A stretch of 32,957 bases of DNA from Dimargaris cristalligena (lineage: Eukaryota; Kickxellomycota; Dimargaritomycetes; Dimargaritales; Dimargaritaceae): assembly GCA_027576995.1 (NCBI GenBank), contig JANBQC010000303.1, positions 1 through 32,957 on the forward strand. Reading direction: 5' to 3'. The notes beneath the pieces are model-generated. The model did not search any database. It was not told where the DNA came from and worked only from the letters and a program-made list of their open reading frames with translations. Below are positions 9,579 to 19,394 of the stretch, piece by piece (the stretch's first letter is position 1; each line of letters begins with the position of its first letter). The position numbers were made by a program, and so were the translations under genes.

Positions 9579-12500
9579 CTAAAATGGGTTCGGAGGTCGA
9601 GGCTGGTTGGCCCCTTGGAGGCGGTGCCGCATCAGTTCGTAGGCCTGTGGGGAGATCATCCCGGGCCTGTTGGGCCGGACTCCCCCCATTGGTGCGTTGT
9701 TGGGCCTCGCTGCGTTGAGGAACATGTTGGCACTATTCGCTGATAACAGGGCATTCAACTGCTGGTTATTTTGTACCTGGGCCAGCATCAATTGTTGCTG
9801 GAGGGTGAGCTGGGGTAGTTGACCACCCACCGCCATTCGGGGATTGTTTAGTAGGTTATTGCCGCCAGCTACAGCATTGGTCTGCTGCATCAATGCCGCC
9901 GACAATCCCGCCCCATGATTAACCAAATTACTCGGTCGAAGCAAATTGGCAATCTGTTGGGTGGTGGCCGGGTTGCCGCCAAGTTGTCCGAGGTTGACAT
10001 TGCCCGCCATAACTCCCGCCCCTGCGTTAGTAGCCCGTTGCGCCATAAGGAGCCGTTCCATCATTTCGGCCCGCGTTCCGCCCGACATGCCCTGACCTAG
10101 CATACCAGTGCTAGGGTCCATATTGGGGGGCGGTCGACCGGCCCGGAGTGCCGCGGCCTGCTGGTGCATCAGTTGGTTATGGGTTGGTTGCGCGGCTACG
10201 GGACGGGCTATCGGACTGCCCTGCAGCGCCGTCCCCGCCGCCAACAGACCACGGGTGGCCGCCGCTGAGGACACGGCACTGTTGAGGTTCGCCCCACTGA
10301 TGCCACTATGGGCCGCTCCGCTTCCCAATGCCGAGGCATGTGCCTGTCGGTACAGCCCAATCTGGGCCAGACTCATCCCCCCATTCGCCGGAGCCTGTTG
10401 ATTAACCAGGGGCGACTGCATCAACGGATTGCCCAGATGGGTTGCCGGTTGACCCACTCCGGCCGGATTATTGACCAGCGGCGGTCGGTTTCCGCCCGCC
10501 AGCGGGTTCCCTCTTTGTGCTGCGAAAAGGTGCGATATGATGTTGGCCGGTAGGTTAGGCCCGCCCAGGGCCAGCGGCGAGTGGGCCGCCTGCGTTCCCA
10601 TGGCGGCTTGGGGCGGTCCCACTGCACCAGGTAGTCTAAGTAGGTGACTGGGTAATACCGGGGCTACTGAGAGTACTCCAAGTAATTTCTCATGGTATAT
10701 TAGAAGCATTCCCGGGTTTAGCAATTGTTGATTAGCGTCGGCCGTTTGGGATCCGAACGGTATAAAAGCACCCTTCAAGAAGTCCGGGCCACAGCGGCAT
10801 TGGGCAATCCCCATTATTGCAATAAGATATACATATAAGAAAATAACAGTGGCGGATCCGTTAATTGCCCGGAAACTCGGAAGTGGTGGGACGACCCCAA
10901 ACGGTGGATCCTATTGTACAGAGGCATGGGAAATGGTTTTCCCAACTTCCCAGGTCCCCAATCCAAATAATAGATATTACTTATGATATATATATATATA
11001 TATCCATTACTGATCCCACCAACCGAGGGTAGAGTAAACCCCACCGTAAAGCAAAAGCGTAGTACTCATAGCTCTATTCGTACTTACCATCAGTTTGGAA
11101 GAGAGGCTACTAATCAGCGAGTTGAAATTCGAATTGACCGTTGGGTCATTTTGTTCGGGTAACAGCGTAAATTCGACATAGGGTATGTTATGGTCGAGTA
11201 GGAATCGAAGCAAATTATCTTGGTCCAGGTTCACCAAAGTCGACGATTCCAGGTCCACCGACCACTTATCCAAGTGGAAGTGCTCCAGCGAAAATGGGGA
11301 CGCGGCTGGAGGAAGTTGGGCCGCCGCCAGCGGGTCTGGCTCGGTTATTTGCAGCTTCTGCCGCATCGATTGGCGAATGGCCATGGTGCCGGGAATAGCG
11401 CTAACCTTGGCGTGGTGCCGGAAGAATTTAGTGGTTTTACGATCTTTGGCCGACCAAATCAGATTTCCCGTCCAGAGCGCGCCCCGGGAGGTACCGGCGC
11501 CCACGGGTGCCGCGTTATGGCCTGTAACCGCCCCACTTGCGATCAAGGCCTGCAGTTGAGGTCCCGTTAACGGGCCGTGGTTAAGTAAAAGCGCGGACTG
11601 GAGTTGGCTTGGCGTCATACCCGCTGGGATCGCAAAAGGGGGGTTGCCTCGGTTAGCGAATTGCTGCTGAGCCAACTGGAAATTGGCGTTGGTGGTATCG
11701 CTGGTCGGGGCCGTGGGCGGGCGGATCCCCGTGGTTAGCATCGGTTGGGATACTGCCATACCATAGGAGACATTCCCTGCCATTGGCCGGCCCATGATGG
11801 CTGGGTTAAGGGCCACCGAACCAGGGTTAGAGGCCGTCGGGGGAGGCCGAGGCTGGGTCAATAGCTCAGCCGCGGCCTTCTTTTGCAATGACTCCATATG
11901 CCGTTTAGTATCCTGCTGACGCTTTTCGTATTCAGCCAACTGCTGGCGTTCGAGTTGATTGGCGTTGGATACACTAAGACGCTCAGCCAGCTTAGTGGTA
12001 CCTTCCCGTAAACCAGACTGGCCAAAAGATGGTGAACCGTCGGAGAGGAGGGAGCCAGAGGCGTGGACCGACGGTACTGGTGGGACCATGATGGGGCTAG
12101 CCAGGGATGGGGCCAAGCCAGCCGAGAAGCCCGGAGATAGCTCAAGCCCCATGGTCCCCGGCGAGGAAACCGCAGTGGACTTGGGCTTAGCCTTTCCCTT
12201 GAGTTTCGGAGTTTTGACGGCATCATTTCCCTTGGCCTTACCAGACTTTCGGACTGACCCCGCTTGGGTTGGTGAACGGAGGTCCCCACTAGGCCCCCGA
12301 GCAGGTGAAGTAGGGAGGGCGATGCTAAGTGGTGACGGATGATTAGCAGGTGATGTATCAATCTTGGACTTCTTCTTAGCAGGTGGCGTATGTTCAGCGA
12401 TAGGGGCGGATGTGTTTTCGACCGCACTCGGGGGTACGGCTCGGAGCTGGGCTTTCGAAGCAGCCGATTCCGGTATATCTTTAGGGACCTCCAAGGAAGG

Positions 12501-13820
12501 TGGCGTGAATCCGGCCAATTTAGCCACTAGCTTGTGATCCGGCCCTTTGGTTACATCTACTATGGAGTCGGGATTTTCGGCCGCCTACATGCGAAGAAGA
12601 GAACAGTGGCGACGGCAAATCGGATAATCAATGAAGCATGATATAAAGTAGCCATACAAACGCGCTGCAGTTAGAAAGAGGGGCAATAGTGGCTGCTGCG
12701 CGGTGGAACAGGGAGTAAGTACGGTATAGTCTGCGGTGTGGATCAGAAGCAATGCCCATAAGTGGATTAGTGTGATATTATATACGGAGGGGGGGGTATG
12801 GTCTTACCTGGACGGCTAGCGACAACAGAGCGGGTGAGGCTGGACCTAGTGGTGAAATTACGGATAGTTTGACGCGACTGGTCTTCATAGTGTCGAGAAC
12901 TCTGGCTAGAGTAAAGTCATCGTACCGAGTGGAGATATTGTTGCGCACTGCTTCGGGGCAAAAGGGCGTGGATCCCACCACAATACAGTGCTGTACCGTA
13001 TGCCGGACGTCGGACCCGTAACTTGACTGATAGGCATCAAATAACTAGTGGGCCGTTGGTCAATAAATCAAAGAGAGAAATCAAAATGATGCTCAATTCA
13101 GTGGTTAGAGGAGTGGCGCGTACGCGAGGGTTAGGTTCCATGGGGTCGTTGTTCCCCTTACCCGTAACGTGGCCGAGGTGCTCCGGAGGTAAGGGAGGGA
13201 CATCTACTATTAATGGGGAAATGCATTACACGCCGGATGGTCAACTTACTTCCAGTGCCCCAACTAGACCTTCAGTAACTGCATATAATGGGGCCGTTCC
13301 GGGGGCAAATTGGTGCTGTGTGATTATTTTTCGGTATAGCCGGTAGTCGCTGATAAACGAGGTTCGATCGACGCAGGTGCTGCTTCCGCGGGCGTTATTC
13401 CGGTAGTAGACGAGCCCTAACCGTACTAGGGGCTATTAAGGATAAGGGTCCAGGTAGCAGAATTAAACTTAGTACACTTCACCGAAAACCGCCGCATTCT
13501 ACAATATCAACGCCCACCAGACTGGCAAGGGCGTATAATATATATATATGCGTGTGTGTGTATGTGTATGTGTTTAGAAAGAGAAAGAGGGTGAGAGAGA
13601 CTGCCCGTAGACTACTTACAGTCATTTTGGTATTGCCTGGGCCACCCTGGGCCGGGGAATTTAACATGGGCGTTCGGAGGTAGCGGATGATGGGATCGAG
13701 GTAGGTCTGGTAGACAGCGTTAAACACTTGTGCGATCTGCTCCGAGTCCTCCAGAACAATGACACATAACACCTCCTTCTTAATGGAAGGGGTGGCCACC
13801 GTTGCAGGTAACGGAGTCAT
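9579..13820 (-). CDS. MED25: MED25-like Mediator subunit (vWA plus SPOC/ACID-like domain)
   Basis: Five exons: 13820-13620, 13432-13250, 13044-12808, 12584-11088 and 10910-9579. All are phase 0 with gtaagt/gtaaga donors, giving 1149 residues. Residues about 16-225 resemble the MED25 von Willebrand A domain: the hydrophobic first strand of exon 1, LGLVYYRNN, then GLVGALELFDAYQ at the exon 2/3 join (a family helix), HCIVVGSTPF, and VKLSVISPLGPASPALLSLA. A low-complexity Ser/Pro/Lys linker follows. WTGNLIWSAKDRK (about 575) opens a second region ending near LLGVLSVAP (about 780), compatible with the SPOC/ACID beta-barrel that contacts activators in MED25. The tail (about 790-1149) is rich in Gln, Asn, Ala, Gly and Met. 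The start could instead be an in-frame ATG at 13919. MED25 bridges activators to RNA polymerase II. Domain order supports the call; the second domain is the weaker part. Confidence 0.8.
10986..11003. repeat. (TA)n microsatellite inside MED25 intron 4
   Basis: Uninterrupted alternating TA run of about 18 bases lying within the intron spanning 11087-10911. Confidence 0.9.
13535..13572. repeat. (TA)n/(TG)n microsatellite in MED25 intron 1
   Basis: A TA run passes directly into a TG run with interspersed TATG units. It lies wholly in the intron 13619-13433. Confidence 0.85.
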
Positions 13821-14370
13821 TCTAACGGGTATGTGGACGGCAGGTTGGGGGTCGGTCGAATGGAGGGGGCGGTCGCGAGTGAGACGTGGGAGCCCTATAC
13901 CTCGGGTACGCAGGAACAAGGCTACAGCAGCCGATTAGGTAAAGTTTTACAAGGGACAAGGGAAATTGGGTTAGGACGAGTATTAGGTTGCGCGGTAAGT
14001 AGAGAGAAGGGAAATGGAACTAAACAGGGAATTATTAGAACAGCGTTTTAGCAATGAGCGCCTGGTAATGACAAAGGTTGTATGCAGTAGTCTACCACTA
14101 ACAAAGGAAGGTAAGTTGTTGTGAGGGTGGGAGTTGCGGTTCCCTAAGGCTGAAGGATAAAGTAAGAGTGGGTGGGTGGGGAGGAACAACGCGCTCGCTC
14201 AAAGAATCCCTCAACACATCAAGTCGGGGGGTGCGCGCCAAGGTTCATGGTTGCGCCTCTCTTGGTACTCCGTTCCTTTGCCCAAATCATCCGTTCCATT
14301 TCCAGGATACTGTCTCTTCGCCTTGTTTCCATTTCGCTGCTTCTTTTGAGCCGCCTTTACACAGTGCCCC
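13821..14370. promoter_or_regulatory. Divergent promoter of MED25 and NXT1, with possible 5' UTR intron
   Basis: The 550 bp separating the two start codons must contain both promoters. On the plus strand GGAAG|gtaagt at 14110/14111 and tttccag at 14299-14305 could bound a 195-nt intron in the NXT1 leader, of typical size for this region. No TATA box is obvious. Confidence 0.45.
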
Positions 14371-14793
14371 ATGGCTGATCCCAAGCAAACGCTGTCCGAA
14401 GACGCTAATACCCGCGTCCACGACTTCGTGGAGCTTTATTACCACACTCTCGACACTGCAAAGGCCTCGGCTGCCCGCTTCTACACCCCCAACTCCTTAA
14501 TTGTCTGGAACGGGCAGGGGTTCCAAGGCTTCGACCAATTCTTAGCCGGCATTCTGGCCACACTCTCCGCCACCAAACACGAGATCGAGACCTATGACGC
14601 CCAGCCCATCGCCGCCTGGAATGCCCCGCTGCAGCCGGGGACTCTGCCCAACATTATTGTACAAGTGTCCGGCACCGTCCAATTCCTCCCAAATACGGAC
14701 CTACAAACCTTTAACCATACCTTTATCCTGACTCCAAACCCACAAACGCCCGGCTCTTATTATATTAGCAACGAAACCTTCCGGCTGGTTTGA
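14371..14793 (+). CDS. NXT1: NTF2-like mRNA export cofactor (NXT1/p15 family)
   Basis: Single-exon gene for 140 residues, the size of p15/NXT1. In the family this NTF2-fold protein forms a heterodimer with the NTF2-like domain of the mRNA exporter NXF1/Mex67 and acts at nuclear pores. Visible features are an N-terminal helix ending VHDFVELYYHTLD, the strand LIVWNGQGFQG (VWNG near residues 45-48 is characteristic of p15), then VSGTVQF, TFNHTFIL and YYISNETFRLV, the usual NTF2 strand order. Overall similarity looks closer to p15 than to NTF2 itself, which is shorter. The start has a good context (ccccATGG). It is head to head with MED25 and convergent with the HROB-like gene. Yeasts use the unrelated-looking Mtr2 in this role, so a p15-type partner fits a non-Dikarya fungus. 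Confidence 0.85.
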   Translation: MADPKQTLSEDANTRVHDFVELYYHTLDTAKASAARFYTPNSLIVWNGQGFQGFDQFLAGILATLSATKHEIETYDAQPIAAWNAPLQPGTLPNIIVQVSGTVQFLPNTDLQTFNHTFILTPNPQTPGSYYISNETFRLV

Positions 14794-15029
14794 TTTTTCC
14801 GCGCTCCCGCCTCCTTTTCTACTTTCGATGGAGCCCCTGACATTGTTCCACTATTTTCCTTCCGCCCCGTTGTCGGGCCATTTGTATTTATTTACGTAAT
14901 GCTGTTTTCATTCGAACGAACCCCTCCCTCATCGACCAATTCCCGCGTAGGGCGATGAGTTAAATGGTTGGTTGCGGTCACCCCAAGGTTGCTCATTAAA
15001 TATCATCGACTTTATCCCATCCATCTGAG

Positions 15030-17523
15030 CTATTCTAGTCCGTCCATCAGAAATAAAAGGTCATCATCATCATCATCACCTCCATACTCTTCCACATTCA
15101 AACCTTCATCAATGGGTAATGGCCGTTTAAGCGATACACCAGCCGCAGCAGCAGCGACGGTTTCAACCCAAGTGGCCGAACTCCCAAATGGGTCAATATC
15201 GGATCCTCTTTCAACCATCCGCTCCTTGCTATCGTCACTGGTAGCTTGGGTAGGCACGGCTGGAATCGACGGGGGGAACAGCTGGCGGGACACCGTACTG
15301 GCGGATATCGAGTTAAGCATTGCTGGACCTGTCTGGCTGGCCCCGGCACCCACATCTATATCCGGGGGTGGCTGGAAATCGGGGGATTTCCACACGTGTA
15401 GGTCCGGCACCTATCCACAGGGTAATTTCATTATTTATTTTATAAAAAGAAAAAGCAAAGGGACAACCATGGTTAGTAAATTTGGTAAATGTATATATAT
15501 TCGGCTGCCCGTGGACCATATCTTCGCCATTGAACCATAATCGGCTCAGTGGATTCCTAACACATCGCCTCGTATCTCAAAGGTCGCTTACCATTTCCGT
15601 GGTGTTGTTACTCATATTAAACGTAGGCGTTTGAGTTACCGAAAAAATATATGCAACATTACGGGTAGTGATATTAACGTAAAGAGACCTCGGAGTAGGT
15701 TGGAAAAATGCCACCTTGGGGGGATTTTATAGTATGCCCGTGATGAGTGAAACGTAATAAAATATAGTCGAGTTTAGCCCACTTATTGTTGTTGTTGTTG
15801 TTTTAATATATAAAAGGTATATTTATATTTAAACAAAAAAAACGAAATACAAATGGAAAGGGAGGGGGTTCCTTGGTATCTCCGAATCTGCTTCGAAGTA
15901 TCCAAACAGTCGCGATGCTGAGGGAAAAGCAACCAGGGAATCCCGGGCCAAGTCTAGACTTATCACCACTAGTTTATAAGCACTTACATTCTGCAGTAAA
16001 AGGGTCGTCCCAACAATAATCTCATTGGAATAGGTTTCCATTACCCGGCGCTGAATCGTTCCGTGTAATTCGCCTAATGAAAACCAGGGGGTATGGCCGA
16101 ATTGGCGGATGGTGCATTTGTGATTAGAATGATTTAACTTGGCCTCATCAAATACACTGGGCAGTTTGGGAAAATCAAACTTCAAGGGGCATCCCGGCCT
16201 CAGCGAAAAAGACTAGGGCTTACCGGTGGGGTCCACAAGGATCACAGACGCGTCCATATCTGACCATTTTGTTTCGCGAACTATAGCCAATAGAAATGGT
16301 ATTTTAAATACCGGCCGGATCTGCAAAATCGTGTAAATGTTGAATTGCAGATACGGGCAGTGGCTGGGATACAGTTCTCCCAAAATCGAGGCTGTGGTGT
16401 GGAGCGGTTCGTGGGTCGTGAGGGTGGTCAAGGCATGAGGGATGATTGCAATGCCAGATGTGGTTAATGGTTAGAGTGAGAGTGACCCTAGTTTAGTGGG
16501 TGCGAGAATAGAGCTGGCTTCCGACATCCCCGAATAAGAGGGCTGGTAAAATAGACCTGCGATAACTTACGCATGTAGGGAGGCAGCCCCAACACCTCAA
16601 TCATCTTAAGCCAAGTGGGTTTGTTGAAATCTTCATCCTTGAGATGGAGCATATCATATAAGTTGTCGTCTTGGTAGCCGGATCCGTGGGATGGAGCGGA
16701 GCTAGGCTTATGGGGCTGGCTGAGGAGTGCTGGGGTGGAAAGAGAGGGGCTACGGGTGGATATAGCTCCGTTGGTGGTTGCTGAGCTCGATCGGGAGTCG
16801 TTGGCTGGGCGTTCGTCAGATGTAGCCGGCGTATCCATTACCTAGGTACAACGTAAATGTTAGAATACAATCGGCAAAACCCCCCGAAGGACCACGGGGT
16901 AAATATAGTATAGACCAGGCAGAGAGTTAGTGGCTTCATGGTAAACAGATGGGGCTTCCGTAATTTGACTAGAATTCTGGGCTTAGCAGGTTATAGCCAA
17001 TGTGCTGGAAAACCATTGGGCCAATCTATAAGATTATACCCAGGCGTATTACTAGGAAGGCAATGTAAGGCTATACCATAAATCCGGCCGGACCAGGAAG
17101 TTTACGAGTGCTGTCGTTCCCGCAGTCTCCATCAGGTAGCGTGCGGTTAAACCGTGCGGAGGGGGGGACAAGCGCCGTGGAAGGGGTCGTTCCCCTATGG
17201 TTCATGGCGGGGGTTCGAGGGGGTGCCATCAGTGGGGTTTGATCCTGGCGGGTGCTTTGTTGGCGAGGTGGTGGTGGTGTTGGTCGTGGAGTGCCCCGTT
17301 GCGGACCAGGGGTGGTTGAGTGAGGGAGTCGACTGGGAGGAGAGGCCCCCATACCAGGTCGAGGGACGTCCGGACTACTCGGATGGGGAGAGGATACTGG
17401 TGCATAGGTGGTCGGTCCAGGGCTACTAGTCGCGGGCTCCGGGGCGGGTCGGCGGGCCTTGGCTAGTCGCGATAAGCTATTGAGTAGTCTGCGCTTGGTA
17501 TCGGCAGGCGTAGGGTCGGCCAT
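15030..17523 (-). CDS. HROB: HROB-like homologous recombination OB-fold protein (MCM8-MCM9 partner)
   Basis: Six exons: 17523-17077, 16841-16571, 16391-16224, 16073-15988, 15714-15592 and 15410-15030. Splice phases agree throughout and give 491 residues. The N-terminus is Pro/Ser/Thr-rich and disordered, with a conserved-looking LPGPAGF motif at 142-148. A short helix block, PTWLKMIEVLGL, precedes the OB-type region at about 269-350: KIPFLLAIVRE, DASVILVDPTGELHGTIQRR (joined across intron 3), VGTTLLLQNVAFFQP and YVNITTRNVAYIF. This order matches the C-terminal domain of animal HROB (C17orf53/MCM8IP), including the DPTGE-x-x-GT-x-x-R signature. The end is acidic (six Asp in a row). HROB loads or activates the MCM8-MCM9 helicase for DNA synthesis in recombination. 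Intron 1 uses an atypical gtatag donor. Function is inferred from homology. Confidence 0.82.
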
Positions 17524-17863
17524 GGTTTACAAGAGATAATGGAGGGAATGCGGTTAAATCCCCAGTGCATATAGTGGAGTAAGGGAGGCGAATGGTACCT
17601 TTTTAAAGTGGGACCGACTTTCCAAGAGTTCTATGCAACCCTCACTATATTCCCTGTCAGCTCAATCCCCATGCCAATTGAGTCGCGTGGCCCCCGGCAA
17701 ATGGGGTAGGCTTTCCTATATTTGAATGGCTCTGGTCGATCCAAGGACTTCTCCGTAAAAGGCCTGCTTCCTATTGCTGGGCTTCTTACTTCTCCCCTGT
17801 TTTCTTGCCTGGTTATATACACCTTTGAATTCATTATTTATTTCCCTATAATCCCAGTATATC
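17524..17863. promoter_or_regulatory. Short divergent promoter of HROB-like gene and TRM7
   Basis: Only 340 bp separate the two start codons, so both promoters must lie here. A CCAAT element (gccaattg near 17672) is present. AT-rich sequence (17815-17860) immediately precedes the TRM7 ATG. No further elements could be assigned. Confidence 0.5.
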
Positions 17864-18920
17864 ATGGGTAAAACTTCCAAAGACAAGCGCGACATTTATT
17901 ACCGCCTCGCCAAAGAGCAGGGCTGGCGGGCCCGGAGTGCTTTTAAGCTACTTCAAGTGGACGAGGAATTCAACATATTTGAGGGCGTGACCAAGGCCGT
18001 CGACCTGTGCGCCGCCCCGGGGAGCTGGTCCCAGGTACTGAGCAAAAAACTCGCAGCTGGTACCGAGGGGGCACCAGACTCCAAGATCGTGGCCATTGAC
18101 CTCCAGGCCATGGCTCCTCTGCCCGGAGTGGTTCAGATTCAGGGCGACATCACCAAGGTATCGACGGCCGAGCAGGTGGTGGCCCACTTCGCCGGCGAAA
18201 AGGCCGATTTGGTAGTTTGCGACGGGGCCCCCGATGTCACCGGGCTCCACGACATGGACGAGTACATTCAGGCCCAGTTACTTCTGGCCGCCCTCAACAT
18301 CACCACCCATGTGTTACGGTTGGGCGGCACTTTTGTGGCTAAAATCTTCCGAGGCCGGGATATCACGCTGCTGTACGCTCAGCTCAAGATTTTCTTCACC
18401 CACGTTAGCTGTGCGAAGCCGCGCAGCTCGCGTAATTCGAGCATCGAATCGTTTATCGTCTGCCAGAACTTTTCTCCCCCCGAGGGATTTGTGCCCAATA
18501 TGGCCAACCCCCTCCTGGACTTCACCTATGGTACTGATAACCCCCTTACCGGGCCTAATCGCACCATTGTCCCGTTTGTAGCCTGTGGCGATTTGGAGTC
18601 CTTCGACTCGGATAGAACCTATTCCGAGCTGGTAAGATTGACCACTCCTTCGGTATATTCCATCTATCGAGCACTCGCTTATATTCACTTTTCACATAGT
18701 CCAGCCTGACTTAACTCGTCCAAGACTGATGTAGCAGGTAACCTGCTCTAATTAACCTTCATGTGTCCTATTACTTGCCCCTATCACACCTTTGCTTTTA
18801 TTCCAGTTGGACGGCGATTATTCGTACACGCCCATCGATCCACTCCAGAAGCCCATCAACCCACCGTACAAGACGGCCCTCGACCTCAAGCGTAGTAATT
18901 TCTACAATGAACTGGACTAA
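17864..18920 (+). CDS. TRM7: tRNA 2'-O-methyltransferase TRM7/FTSJ1 (anticodon loop positions 32 and 34)
   Basis: Two exons, 17864-18631 and 18807-18920, give 293 residues. The donor is CTG|gtaaga and the acceptor tattccag, phase 0. Reading through the donor would give a shorter 281-residue product lacking the conserved C-terminus; the spliced form restores [14 protein letters not shown] and [11 protein letters not shown], typical of the family. The N-terminus [20 protein letters not shown] and the SAM-binding motif [11 protein letters not shown] (47-57) are clear. The catalytic K-D-K-E tetrad is complete: Lys28, Asp120, Lys160, Glu195. In other fungi and animals this cytoplasmic enzyme methylates riboses 32 and 34 of selected tRNAs with separate partner proteins (Trm732, Trm734). 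AATAAA lies about 90 nt after the stop. Very secure. Confidence 0.96.
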
Positions 18921-19009
18921 GGGAACCTTACGCCCAGGAGGCTTTCCTCGGTTTTCCGGTCACACAACTCCTTTATGATATATTTCCCTTCACTTGGCGA
19001 TTATCCGTC

Positions 19010-19015
19010 AATAAA
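19010..19015 (+). terminator. Candidate polyadenylation signal of TRM7 (AATAAA)
   Basis: AATAAA 90 nt downstream of the TRM7 stop codon, directly before a long TA run. Assigned by motif and distance. Confidence 0.55.
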
Positions 19016-19019
19016 CATG

Positions 19020-19043
19020 TATATATATATATATATATATATA
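19020..19043. repeat. (TA)n microsatellite between convergent genes
   Basis: Twelve or so uninterrupted TA units just after the TRM7 polyadenylation signal. The rest of the 18921-19394 spacer between the two convergent genes shows no gene. Confidence 0.92.
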
Positions 19044-19394
19044 AAAGTGATGGATAATGAGATTGATAAATGTATACAAATGATCTTCCAATTTAGTAGG
19101 CTGAGAAATTGGTGGGAGGGGCCTTCTAATGTGCGATAAAATGAGGACTGCCAATTAGATGGCTTACGGTGGGGACCTGTTCTGATTATTTAGTAGGGCT
19201 GCTGTGTATCACAATGGGTGGTCGACTGCACCACGGGCTGGCCAGTTAGGTCAATGCAGGTGTTCGAGTATGAGGGGATAGGTATAGTGGGTAGAGGAAG
19301 AATACTTGTAGCTGTAGGAGGATGGTGGACGATGTCACAGCCAATTGAGACTGAGCGGTGGCCTATGCTTCAGCCTGGAAATAAATGGCTTGGT

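Noticed and set aside
18632..18709. TRM7 reading through to a stop at 18709
   Set aside because: This is intron sequence after a gtaaga donor; splicing to 18807 restores the conserved TRM7 C-terminus.
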